Part shown: piece by piece, positions 16,291 to 23,306 of the stretch
How positions within the stretch are numbered: the stretch's first letter is position 1
Layout: each line of letters opens with the position of its first letter
The notes under the pieces: model-generated
What the model was told of the DNA's origin: nothing
What the model saw: only the letters and a program-made list of their open reading frames with translations
Database searches by the model: none
Translations under genes and position numbers: made by a program
Assembly: GCF_030065535.1 (NCBI RefSeq)
Contig: NZ_JASJND010000006.1
Location: forward strand, 124,001-188,000
DNA length: 64,000 bases
From: Microbacterium dauci
GTDB lineage: Bacteria; Actinomycetota; Actinomycetes; Actinomycetales; Microbacteriaceae
Direction of reading: 5' to 3'

Positions 16291-16390
16291 CGCGGTGTCC
16301 CTTCCGGCTGCGACGCCCGGCGGCGCCGTCGCGCTCAGTGTCGCGGCGGCCTCCGACATCGCGCAAGCCCCGTCACGCGATGTTCACGCT

Positions 16391-16603
16391 TCAGAGCTGC
16401 GCGCCGTCGTCGTCCCGGTCGTAGATGCCCTCGTTTCGCCCGCGGCGCGACGAGTACGCGAGGACGACGCCGATCGAGATCGCGGCCGCGAGGACGAGTC
16501 CCAGCCACACGTTCTGCATGATGAGGCCGAACACGATGCCGCCCGCGACGATCCCGATCGCCGAGAGCACCCAGAACCCGCGTCCGTGCTGTCGCTGCGC
16601 CAT
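16391..16603 (-). CDS. Small two-helix membrane protein of unknown function
   Basis: The 70-residue protein has a short basic start, two hydrophobic helices (about residues 11-28 and 31-48) and a polar, acidic C-terminus ending in DRDDDGAQL. I do not recognise a family. Its ATG has no ribosome-binding site but has TAGGGT 6 nt upstream, so it is probably leaderless. It is divergent from an alpha/beta hydrolase with only 38 bp between start codons. Confidence 0.6.
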   Translation of the reverse strand: MAQRQHGRGFWVLSAIGIVAGGIVFGLIMQNVWLGLVLAAAISIGVVLAYSSRRGRNEGIYDRDDDGAQL

Positions 16604-16609
16604 GCCCCC

Positions 16610-16635
16610 ACCCTACGGCGGGCGGCGGGTACGGT
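16610..16635. promoter_or_regulatory. Back-to-back leaderless -10 boxes in a 38-bp divergent gap
   Basis: TAGGGT on the minus strand (16615-16610) lies 6 nt before the small membrane protein ATG. TACGGT on the plus strand (16630-16635) lies 6 nt before the hydrolase GTG. Each promoter's -35 region would fall on the other's -10 box, so simultaneous RNA polymerase binding appears impossible. Confidence 0.45.
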
Positions 16636-16641
16636 GGCCGC

Positions 16642-17460
16642 GTGAAGATCTCGCACCCGCTGCTCGCCGACCACGTCGTCCACGCCACCACCGAGCACCC
16701 CGGCCGCGACCGGCCGGTGCTGCTGTGGCATCACGGTTCGCCGCAGACCGGTGCCGTGCTACCGCCGGTCGCCGAGGCCGCGGCATCCGCTGGTCTGGAC
16801 GTCGTATCGGTCGCGCGTCCCGCCTACGGTGGCGCGGCGCGCGAGCTCTACCGCGACGTGCGCAGTGTCGCGGTCGGCCTCGAGCGGGTGCTCGAGGCCT
16901 TCGAGCTGGACGATGTCGTGTCGGTCGGTGCTTCGGGCGGCGGTCCGCACGCGCTTGCCTGCGCGGCCGTCATGCCGGCGCGCATTCGGGGCGTCGTCAC
17001 GCTCGCCGGTATCGCACCGTTCCGGCCGGGCGACGAGACATGGTTCGAGGGGATGGCCGACCCGTCGGGCCTCCGCACCGCCGCCGAAGGGTTCGAGGCG
17101 CGCACCGCGCACCTCGAGGTGGAGGAGTTCGACCCGTCGAGCTTCATCGCGGCCGACTACGCGGCGCTCGAGTCGTCATGGGCGTCGCTGGGTGCCGACG
17201 TCGCGGCATCCGAGGAATGGGGTTCCGACGGCCTCGTCGACGACGACGTCGCGTTCACCCGTCCGTGGGGCTTCGACATCGGCAACATCGAGACGCCGGT
17301 CGTCGTGGCGCACGGCGACCTCGACCGAGTCGTGCCGTTCTCGCACGGCGAGGCCCTCGCTGCGGGGCTGCGCAACGCGACGTTGCTGCGCGTCGACGGC
17401 GCTGGGCACATCTCGGTGCTCGAGCACCTCTCCGAGGCGCTTGCCGCGCTCCCGCGCTAG
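16642..17460 (+). CDS. Alpha/beta-fold hydrolase
   Basis: The 272-residue protein has the alpha/beta-hydrolase layout: oxyanion-hole segment LLWHHGSPQTG, nucleophile elbow GASGGGPHA (Ser), a late acid region HGDLDRVVP and catalytic His in GAGHISVLEH. Substrate specificity cannot be inferred. The start is a GTG with TACGGT 6 nt upstream and no Shine-Dalgarno sequence, consistent with a leaderless mRNA. Its stop overlaps the convergent glycosylase stop. Confidence 0.85.
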   Translation: MKISHPLLADHVVHATTEHPGRDRPVLLWHHGSPQTGAVLPPVAEAAASAGLDVVSVARPAYGGAARELYRDVRSVAVGLERVLEAFELDDVVSVGASGGGPHALACAAVMPARIRGVVTLAGIAPFRPGDETWFEGMADPSGLRTAAEGFEARTAHLEVEEFDPSSFIAADYAALESSWASLGADVAASEEWGSDGLVDDDVAFTRPWGFDIGNIETPVVVAHGDLDRVVPFSHGEALAAGLRNATLLRVDGAGHISVLEHLSEALAALPR

Positions 17461-18443
17461 CGGTTCCGGTGGTCCTCGGGGTGCAGCCGGGGACCACGCC
17501 GCGGTTCATGGACGCCGCTCACGCCGATGAGGCGGATGACGCGCTGCCGGTGTCCGCGCCACGGTTCGAGCAGCTCGCGCATGCCGTCGTCATCGACCCG
17601 CTTGCCGGTGAGCGCGTAGCCGACCTCGTGCGCGACGTGATAGTCGCCGAAACTCACCGCGTCGGGGTCGCCGAACGCGCGGATGCGGGTCTCTGCACTC
17701 GTCCAGATGCCGACGCCGGGCAGGCTCGTAAACACCGCGTCGCGCTCGTCACCCGTCGTCGCTGCCGTGGCCGCACGCTCGATCGACGCGCGACGCCGCG
17801 CAGCGGCGACCACGGTGCGCGACTGCGGCGGTTCGAGCCCTGCACGATGCCACGCCCAGCTCGGGATCATCCGCCACTCCGCCGGCGTCGCGAACATCGG
17901 CCGCGGTGTCGGTCCCGGTGCGGGCTCGCCGTAATGCGAGACGATCCAGCGCCACGCGCCGAACGCTTGGAGGCCGGTGACCTTCTGCTCGAACACGCTG
18001 CTGGCGAGGGCGTCGAACACGAGATCGGTCGCTCCGATCCGCAGGCCGGGTCGCCGCCGATGCGCTTCGGCGATAAGCGGATGCCGCGACGCGTCGAACC
18101 CCGCCGGGTCGTCGCCGTCGCCGCACAGCCGCGGCAGCTGGTCGAGCGACCAGGCCGCGCCGGGGCCCCACGCCGCAGCCCGGACGGTCTGCAGCCCGAC
18201 GCGGATCGCCGTCGTCGCGACGCCGTCGGGTGTGCGGGTGGCGCGCCAGATCGTGCCGTCGGTCGCGGTGGTCTGGGTGGGGTCGTGGCGGCCGCGCTGC
18301 TGGTAGCGGATCGCCGCGACGACGTCGACCGGGGTGCGAGGCCGGTACTCGGCCTCGAGCGGGCGCAGATGCTGCGGGGCCGGGTCGGCGCGTGCTGCGG
18401 GGGCGCCGCGGAGTGGCATCCGCTCGCCTGCTGCCGACCTCAT
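17457..18443 (-). CDS. DNA-3-methyladenine glycosylase II-like HhH-GPD protein (AlkA family)
   Basis: The 328-residue protein carries a helix-hairpin-helix-GPD fold. The region VFEQKVTGLQAFGAWRWI matches the EQQVS-like substrate helix of AlkA-type enzymes. SLPGVGIWTSAETRIRAFGDPD is the HhH motif, followed by the catalytic-Asp region SFGDYHVAHEVG. It would excise alkylated purines in base-excision repair. The start is uncertain: ATG at 18443 gives a long N-terminus, and another ATG at 18419 is 8 codons shorter. Both have weak ribosome-binding sites. It converges on the hydrolase gene. Confidence 0.82.
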   Translation of the reverse strand: MRSAAGERMPLRGAPAARADPAPQHLRPLEAEYRPRTPVDVVAAIRYQQRGRHDPTQTTATDGTIWRATRTPDGVATTAIRVGLQTVRAAAWGPGAAWSLDQLPRLCGDGDDPAGFDASRHPLIAEAHRRRPGLRIGATDLVFDALASSVFEQKVTGLQAFGAWRWIVSHYGEPAPGPTPRPMFATPAEWRMIPSWAWHRAGLEPPQSRTVVAAARRRASIERAATAATTGDERDAVFTSLPGVGIWTSAETRIRAFGDPDAVSFGDYHVAHEVGYALTGKRVDDDGMRELLEPWRGHRQRVIRLIGVSGVHEPRRGPRLHPEDHRNR

Positions 18444-18508
18444 GCCGCCACCATACGGCTCTCGTGCGACACCCGCTCCCCGGCGCCGCACGTCGGCGCT
18501 ACCGCACG

Positions 18509-19225
18509 TCAGAAGCGGTCGGGCGACGGGGTGCCGTGGCCGTAGCGGATGACGACGTCGGCGTGACGGTCGAACCGATAGCCGATGCCGCGCACGGTGC
18601 GGACGATGTCCTCGTAGCGGCCGAGCTTCGAACGCAGGCGGCGAACGTGCACGTCGATGGTGCGCTCGCCGGGTGCCTCGTCGCCGTCGGCGTGGCTCCA
18701 CAGCGACGACACGAGTTCGGTGCGCTCGATGGTGCGGCCCTCGCGCAGCACGAGGTACTGCAGCAGCTCGAACTCCTTGAAGGTGAGGGCGGCGGTCTCG
18801 CCGTCGATGTGCACGCGGCGACGCGAGATGTCGATCGTCACGCCACCGGGGACGTGCTCGTCGAGCGGCTCCTCGGGCTTGGTGCGGGCGACGGCGGCGG
18901 GCTCGTGCAGGGCGAGACGGACGACGTCGACGTCGCGGCCGCCGGCACCGGCAGGAGCGAGGGCGACGGTCGCGTGGGTCTCAGCGTGCGGTGCGAGCTC
19001 GGCGATGGTGCGACGGAGTGCATCGACGATGACCGAGAGGCTGACGCCGTCGGTGGCCGCCTTCACTTCGTCGAGGCCGACGTAGAGGGCGAAGCCGCGC
19101 GGCGAGGTGCCGGCGGGCAGACCGCCGGCGGGGGCGGTGACTGCGGGGGCGGGCGTCACGACGTCCTCGACGGCGCGGAGGTGACGGGGAGCGGCGGGGC
19201 GGGTGAGCAGAGCGGAGGTCGACAT
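18509..19225 (-). CDS. Orphan winged-helix (OmpR/PhoB-type) transcription regulator without receiver domain
   Basis: The C-terminal part of this 238-residue protein is an OmpR/PhoB-type winged helix: FKEFELLQYLVLREGRTIER, the Trp-containing VSSLWSH, RTIDVHVRRLRSKLG and the wing TVRGIGYRF. The N-terminal ~125 residues are Ala/Pro-rich and show no receiver signature: no Asp pair near the start, no phospho-acceptor Asp context and no conserved Lys. It should bind DNA but not take part in ordinary phosphorelay. AAAGGA precedes the ATG and a small GAACCC/GGGTTC stem lies just upstream. A leaderless Cys-rich mini-ORF with a strong promoter lies 180 bp upstream on the same strand. Confidence 0.85.
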   Translation of the reverse strand: MSTSALLTRPAAPRHLRAVEDVVTPAPAVTAPAGGLPAGTSPRGFALYVGLDEVKAATDGVSLSVIVDALRRTIAELAPHAETHATVALAPAGAGGRDVDVVRLALHEPAAVARTKPEEPLDEHVPGGVTIDISRRRVHIDGETAALTFKEFELLQYLVLREGRTIERTELVSSLWSHADGDEAPGERTIDVHVRRLRSKLGRYEDIVRTVRGIGYRFDRHADVVIRYGHGTPSPDRF

Positions 19226-19404
19226 CGAAGAATCCTTTGACGGAGGAACCCGAGCGGGTTCAGAGGTATTGCGCGATGGCCACGATCGTTCGGGCCGGTG
19301 TGCGAGGCGACAGGCATCCGCGTTGTGGGCGGAAGGACCGGAGCCTCGGGGGTCTGCAGGCGTCGTGTTCAGAAACGACGGGAGACCCGGCGGGGATTAC
19401 CGTG

Positions 19405-19506
19405 TCAGCGGCACATTCGGCAACACATGACAGCACGCTGCGGCATCATGATGCCGGCAGTTCCGTTCGCCTCCTGGGCGGACAGAGTGCGTGCGAAGTC
19501 AGTCAT
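19405..19506 (-). CDS. Leaderless 33-residue mini-ORF ending in a Cys cluster (MCCRMCR), candidate leader peptide
   Basis: The ORF runs from ATG at 19506 to TGA at 19405. It begins MTDFARTLSAQ and ends in MCCRMCR with three Cys in its last six residues. Directly upstream is a near-consensus promoter whose -10 box ends 7 nt before the ATG, so the mRNA should begin at the start codon. Leaderless short ORFs rich in Cys are known in mycobacteria as cysteine-responsive attenuators of downstream genes. By analogy this could control the winged-helix regulator. It could also start at internal Met codons (19449 or 19446). No homologue search was possible. Confidence 0.5.
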   Translation of the reverse strand: MTDFARTLSAQEANGTAGIMMPQRAVMCCRMCR

Positions 19507-19513
19507 GTGGCCG

Positions 19514-19543
19514 ATTATGACGAACCGCGTCGCCGTGTGTCAA
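19514..19543 (-). promoter_or_regulatory. Near-consensus promoter (TTGACA-N18-CATAAT)
   Basis: On the minus strand TTGACA (19543-19538) and CATAAT (19519-19514) are 18 bp apart. This is the best sigma70-type promoter I saw in the window. It points at the winged-helix regulator gene through the Cys-rich mini-ORF. The 418-bp gap from 19226 to 19643 otherwise shows only a few small stems. Confidence 0.7.
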
Positions 19544-19631
19544 ACCGCGCAGTCCGGCGGGCTCGATCGTGACGGAATGTGACACTTTGCTCAGTCGGGC
19601 ACGGCGCGGCCCCGGTGTCCTCGGACGGGCG

Positions 19632-19637
19632 TACCGT
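19632..19637 (+). promoter_or_regulatory. Predicted -10 box (TACCGT) of leaderless acetyltransferase gene
   Basis: TACCGT lies 6 nt before the ATG at 19644. The sequence between (GAGGGT) could also act as a very close ribosome-binding site, but its spacing is too short. Confidence 0.45.
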
Positions 19638-19643
19638 GAGGGT

Positions 19644-19943
19644 ATGTCCGAGCTCCGTTTCGCAGATGAGAAGGATGCCGCGCGGTACACCCTGCACCGT
19701 GGCGACGACCTCGTCAGCGTCCTCGACTACAACGACGACGGCCGCACCGTCGCGATGACCCGCGCCTTCACGATCCCGACGTTCCGAGGACACGGCTACG
19801 CCGGTGAGCTCGTCGCGCGCGCCGTCGCCGATCTCGCGTCGCGCGGCGACCGCACCGTGATCCCGGTGTGCTGGTACGTCGCCGACTGGTTCGCGGCGCA
19901 CCCAGAGCATGCGGGCATGCTGCACGAGCGTCGCGCGGGCTAG
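19644..19943 (+). CDS. Small GNAT-like N-acetyltransferase (YjdJ/YidJ type)
   Basis: The 99-residue protein matches the short GNAT-like group (sometimes annotated Gcn5-related, COG2388-type). It has an N-terminal RFADEKDAARYTLHRG, the acetyl-CoA loop IPTFRGHGYAGELV and the C-terminal VIPVCWYVADWFAAHPEH. Function is unknown beyond likely acetyl-CoA binding. The stop codon TAG is part of the 6-bp target duplication of the IS481 element that follows, but the sequence across the repaired empty site would keep the same stop, so the gene is intact. Confidence 0.8.
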   Translation: MSELRFADEKDAARYTLHRGDDLVSVLDYNDDGRTVAMTRAFTIPTFRGHGYAGELVARAVADLASRGDRTVIPVCWYVADWFAAHPEHAGMLHERRAG

Positions 19944-20935
19944 CTGTGATGTCCAGGCAGGTTGTTGAGTCTGATGATGGGTGGGGCTCCGATGGCGGAG
20001 TGGTGCCTGTGGTGATTGTAGAAGTGCAGCCAGCCGGGTAGCGCGGCTCGCCGTTCCGTGTCGGAAGAGTAGAAGCGGGCGTAGGCCCAGCCGTCGGCGA
20101 GGGTGCGGTGGAACCGTTCGATTTTGCCGTTGGTCTGGGGTCGGTAGGGGCGGGTTCGCTTGTGCCTGATGCCGAGCGAAGCGCATGCGTCGCGCCAGGC
20201 ATGGGACTTGTATGCGGAGCCGTTGTCGGACAGAACGCGTTCGACGGTGACGCCGCGGTCCGCGAACCAGGCGACGGCTCGTTCGAGGACACCGATCGCG
20301 GTGATCGCCTTCTCGTCGGTGCAGATCTCGACGTAGGCGACACGGGAGTGGTCGTCGACCACGGTGTGCAGGAATGCGGTGCCGATGTTGGGTTCGTAGC
20401 GCGGGTGCCGCTTCCCGGTGCGCTCGGCTGTCGCGATCCGGTTGCGGTCGCCCTGCTGCTTGCCCACATATCGCCAGCCGCCGCCGTCGGGGATGTTGCC
20501 GAACTTGGTCACGTCGACGTGGATCAGGGACCCGGGATGGTCGTGTTCGTAGCGGCGGATCGGTTCCCCGGTGACCCGGTCGATGTGGCTGAGCCGGTTG
20601 ATCCGGGCCCGCACCAGCACGGCATGCACGGTCGACGCCGGAATGCCGAGCTCGCCGCCGATCTGCACGGGCCCGAGTCTGCGCCGCCATCGAATCTTCA
20701 CGATTCGCTTCACCGTCGCCGGCGGTGTCTTGGTCGGCATCGAGCGGGGCCGGCTGGAGCGATCGACCATCCCCGCCGGACCCTCCGACCTGAACCGAGC
20801 AGCCCACTTGCGGGCAGTGGGCGGTGAGGTCATGAACATCTTCGCGGCGACGGTGACCGGCCAGCGCTCCTCGACGATGAGTTTGGCTAGCCGCAACCGA
20901 GCACGAGGGGTGAGAGCAGCGTTAGCGTGGGACAC
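19940..20935 (-). CDS. IS481-family transposase
   Basis: The 331-residue protein has an N-terminal helix-turn-helix (LTPRARLRLAKLIVEERWPV ... AARFRSEG) and an rve/DDE integrase core. VDVTKFGNIPDG carries the first Asp, LSDNGSAYKS the second, and RPYRPQTNGKIERFHRT the Glu. The start is a GTG at 20935 with AGGAGG 5 nt upstream; the longer frame upstream runs towards the right inverted repeat. The reading frame runs out through the left inverted repeat, so the TAG stop at 19942-19940 lies in the flanking target sequence rather than in the element itself. Confidence 0.93.
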   Translation of the reverse strand: MSHANAALTPRARLRLAKLIVEERWPVTVAAKMFMTSPPTARKWAARFRSEGPAGMVDRSSRPRSMPTKTPPATVKRIVKIRWRRRLGPVQIGGELGIPASTVHAVLVRARINRLSHIDRVTGEPIRRYEHDHPGSLIHVDVTKFGNIPDGGGWRYVGKQQGDRNRIATAERTGKRHPRYEPNIGTAFLHTVVDDHSRVAYVEICTDEKAITAIGVLERAVAWFADRGVTVERVLSDNGSAYKSHAWRDACASLGIRHKRTRPYRPQTNGKIERFHRTLADGWAYARFYSSDTERRAALPGWLHFYNHHRHHSAIGAPPIIRLNNLPGHHS

Positions 20936-21051
20936 GAAGGCCTCCTGTGATGCGTGAGCGGTTCCTAGACAGCTCCACTCTCGCAACGGGAGGCCTTCGC
21001 CCGTCAGCAAGATCACACGCGATTCACGCAACAACGTCCCTGGACATCACA
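19945..21051 (-). mobile_element. IS481-family insertion sequence, 1107 bp
   Basis: Terminal inverted repeats of 25 bp (19945-19969 and 21027-21051, 22 of 25 matching, ends TGTGATGTCCAGG) enclose one transposase gene. Both ends abut GCTAGC. The element is complete and its transposase is uninterrupted, so it may be active. It sits exactly at the end of the acetyltransferase gene and does no visible damage. No second copy is in the window. Confidence 0.92.
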
Positions 21052-21118
21052 GCTAGCCGCGTGGATCCGCTCGGTCAACCCCGGTCTGTGGCGCGCACGG
21101 CCGGTGGAGACTCGGCGT

Positions 21119-21298
21119 ATGGACGAACGCGAGCACGCACCGCAGACCGACGATGAAAAGGAGCGCGCCGACGCTCCTGACCGCGGCAACCTCGTCGACG
21201 ATCCGCCGACCGACCAGGACGAGGCATCCGATGCGTTCGTGGCGAGCGCCGAGATTCAGCAGGAACTCGACCCCGACGTGCTGACCGACGAGTCCTGA
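21119..21298 (+). CDS. Small acidic protein of unknown function
   Basis: The 59-residue protein is strongly acidic, with Asp, Glu and Gln rich segments and no hydrophobic helix, and is probably disordered. GGAGA about 8 nt before the ATG supports this start; an upstream in-frame Met would extend it by 5 residues. It lies just right of the IS element. I do not recognise a family. Confidence 0.55.
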   Translation: MDEREHAPQTDDEKERADAPDRGNLVDDPPTDQDEASDAFVASAEIQQELDPDVLTDES

Positions 21299-21326
21299 AC
21301 CCCTGGTCAGCGTCGCACGCCGGGCG

Positions 21327-21332
21327 TAGCGT
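21327..21332 (+). promoter_or_regulatory. Predicted -10 box (TAGCGT) of the DUF2277 gene
   Basis: TAGCGT lies 7 nt before the ATG at 21340 with no ribosome-binding site between, matching the leaderless pattern seen elsewhere in the window. Confidence 0.45.
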
Positions 21333-21339
21333 GGCGGCC

Positions 21340-21654
21340 ATGTGCCGCAATATCGTGCCGCTCCACAACTTCGAGCCCGCCGCGACCGACGACGAGTGCC
21401 ACGCCGCCGCCCTCCAGTTCGTGCGCAAGATCACCGGGACGACCAAGCCGTCCAAGGCGAATCAGGAGGTCTTCGACCGGGCGGTCGCCGAGATCGCGCA
21501 CGCGACGCGGCACCTTCTCGACGACCTCGTGACGACCGCCCCGCCGAAGGATCGTGAGGTCGAAGCGGCGAAGCGGCAGCAACGTTCGGCCGACCGGTAC
21601 GAGGCGCTGCGGCAATTCCAGGCCGAGAAGAAGGCCGCCCGCGCGGCATCCTGA
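21340..21654 (+). CDS. DUF2277 family protein
   Basis: The 104-residue protein starts with MCRNIVPLHNFEPAATDDE and contains FVRKITGTTKPSKANQEVF, the hallmark of DUF2277, a conserved actinobacterial and proteobacterial family of unknown function. The C-terminal 40 residues are Lys/Arg/Ala-rich. I use the ATG at 21340, which gives the conserved MCRNI start; three upstream codons are also open. Confidence 0.85.
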   Translation: MCRNIVPLHNFEPAATDDECHAAALQFVRKITGTTKPSKANQEVFDRAVAEIAHATRHLLDDLVTTAPPKDREVEAAKRQQRSADRYEALRQFQAEKKAARAAS

Positions 21655-21694
21655 ACCGTCCCGGCCCGATGGGGAGGAGTAGCGTGGGACGGCC

Positions 21695-23167
21695 ATGACA
21701 GCCCCAGAAACCGCCAGCATCCCCCTTTCCTCTGCGCAACGCTGGCGGGCGTTCTGGGTGTGCGTCTCGGTCGCGGCGTTCACGATCCTCGACCTCAGCA
21801 AGATCAACGTCGGCCTCCCCGCGATCGAAGGATCGCTCGGCGCATCGTCGACCCAGCTGCAGCTCGTGGTCTCGGGCTACATCCTCGCCTTCGGTCTGGC
21901 CCTCGTCCCCTTCGGCCGCCTCGGCGATCAGCGGTCGCGCAAGACGTTGTTCATCGTCGGGCTGAGCGTCTTCACCGTCGCGAGCGCGCTGTGTGCCAGC
22001 GCTCCGACGATCGAGGTGCTCCTGGCCGCCCGCCTGCTGCAGGGCCTCGCCGCCGGCATCCAGATGCCGCAGGTGATGGGCACGATCCAGCAGCTGTTCG
22101 TGGGCAAGGAGCGTGGCCGCGCGTTCGGGCTGTTCGGTGCGACGATCGGCATCGCGACGGCGTTCGGGCCGACGCTCGGCGGAATCATGGTCGCGGTCGG
22201 CGGCTGGCGCTGGATCTTCTGGTTCAACGTGCCGCTGTGCCTCGTCGTGCTCGCCGGCGTCATTCTGCTCCTGCCGCAGACCCGACGCGCGACGGCCGGC
22301 CGACTGCAGCTCGACCCCGTCGGTATCGTCCTGTTCGCCCTGACGATCCTCTCCCTCATGTGGCCGTTCCTGTTCACGACCGGCTCGCCCGAAGACGACC
22401 CGGCTCGGTGGTGGCTGCTCAGCGCGTTCGTCGTGTTCGCGGCGGCGTTCTTCTGGTGGGAACGGCGGTACGCGGCATCCGGTCGACAGCCGCTCATCCC
22501 GTTCGCACTGTTCCGCATCCCGTCGTTCCGCAACGGCACCCTCGTGAGCGTCGCGTACTTCACGGCGATCCCGCCGATGTTCCTGCTGACGACGCTGTTC
22601 CTGCAGACCGGCGTCGGTATCACGCCCGTCGGCGCGGGCATGGTGTCGATCGGATTCGCCGTCGCGAGCGCCGTCACGTCGTACTACGGCGGTGTGCTGG
22701 TGAACCGCTTCGGCCGACCGCTCGTCACCGTCGGGCTCGGCGTCGTGCTGGTGAGCGTCGCGGCGCTCGCCGTCGTCGCGTACACGATGCCGCCCGAGAC
22801 CGTGTCGTTCGGCATGGCGGCGGTCCTGCTCGTCGCGGGTGCCGGTGGTGGGCTCGTGATCGCCCCGAACCAGACGCTCGCGCTGTCGAAGATCCCCGTG
22901 CGCGAAGGCGGACTCGCGGGCTCGGTCGGCCAGCTCGGCCAGCGCGTCGGGACCTCGGTCGGCACGGCGATCGGGCTGTCGCTGTTCTACGCCACGATCT
23001 TCCGGGAATCGGATGCCGACCTCTCGGCGCTCGCCGTCTACCACGACGCCTTCGCCTACGGCATGGCCGCGGTCGGCGTTTTCGTCGCCCTCGCCTTCCT
23101 GGTGTCGGTCGTCGACCTGATGTCCGGCCGCCGGAACGCCGACGACGTGCCGCAGGCCGCCAGCTAA
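21695..23167 (+). CDS. MFS transporter, DHA2 (EmrB/QacA) family
   Basis: The 490-residue protein has about 14 membrane helices, as in the drug:H+ antiporter-2 family. Helix 1 carries LDLSKINVGLPAI (motif D1-like). The loop motif A is FGRLGDQRSRKTLF, motif C is FGPTLGGIMVAVGGWRWIFWFNVP, and helices 13-14 are near the end. Such pumps export drugs, dyes or metabolites. No adjacent regulator identifies the substrate. A TAGCGT box lies 9 nt before the ATG, and GGAGGAG is too far upstream to be a normal ribosome-binding site. Confidence 0.88.
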   Translation: MTAPETASIPLSSAQRWRAFWVCVSVAAFTILDLSKINVGLPAIEGSLGASSTQLQLVVSGYILAFGLALVPFGRLGDQRSRKTLFIVGLSVFTVASALCASAPTIEVLLAARLLQGLAAGIQMPQVMGTIQQLFVGKERGRAFGLFGATIGIATAFGPTLGGIMVAVGGWRWIFWFNVPLCLVVLAGVILLLPQTRRATAGRLQLDPVGIVLFALTILSLMWPFLFTTGSPEDDPARWWLLSAFVVFAAAFFWWERRYAASGRQPLIPFALFRIPSFRNGTLVSVAYFTAIPPMFLLTTLFLQTGVGITPVGAGMVSIGFAVASAVTSYYGGVLVNRFGRPLVTVGLGVVLVSVAALAVVAYTMPPETVSFGMAAVLLVAGAGGGLVIAPNQTLALSKIPVREGGLAGSVGQLGQRVGTSVGTAIGLSLFYATIFRESDADLSALAVYHDAFAYGMAAVGVFVALAFLVSVVDLMSGRRNADDVPQAAS

Positions 23168-23180
23168 CGCCGCTGCCGCT

Positions 23181-23237
23181 TCAGGTGGCAGTTCTTGTCG
23201 CTTTGGATGCCGCGTTGCGGCGTGTGCTGCCACCTGA
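23181..23237. repeat. Intergenic stem-loop (TCAGGTGGCAG arms)
   Basis: TCAGGTGGCAG (23181-23191) is exactly complementary to CTGCCACCTGA (23227-23237) with a 35-nt spacer. It starts 14 bp after the MFS stop and precedes sbcD. It could be a terminator without a T tail or a REP-like palindromic element. No second copy was seen in the window. Confidence 0.5.
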
Positions 23238-23294
23238 GCGCGGCGGTCTCGGCCGGCGGCGGCACGCCTCGCGGGCGATGTCGGAGGCCCGATC

Positions 23295-23300
23295 TACCGT
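23295..23300 (+). promoter_or_regulatory. Predicted -10 box (TACCGT) of leaderless sbcD
   Basis: TACCGT lies exactly 6 nt before the ATG at 23307. This suggests that sbcDC has its own leaderless promoter. Confidence 0.5.
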
Positions 23301-23306
23301 GAGGGC

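Larger units (their letters stand above)
19939..21057. repeat. 6-bp target-site duplication (GCTAGC) flanking the IS
   Basis: GCTAGC occurs immediately left (19939-19944) and right (21052-21057) of the element. It fits the NCTAGN target preference known for IS481. The sequence is palindromic, so it is weaker proof of duplication than a non-palindromic repeat would be. Confidence 0.7.

Noticed and set aside
19237..19572. Plus-strand frame of 111 codons in the gap before the acetyltransferase gene
   Set aside because: It has no ribosome-binding site or promoter and a composition unlike a real protein. The minus-strand promoter and Cys-rich mini-ORF explain this gap better.
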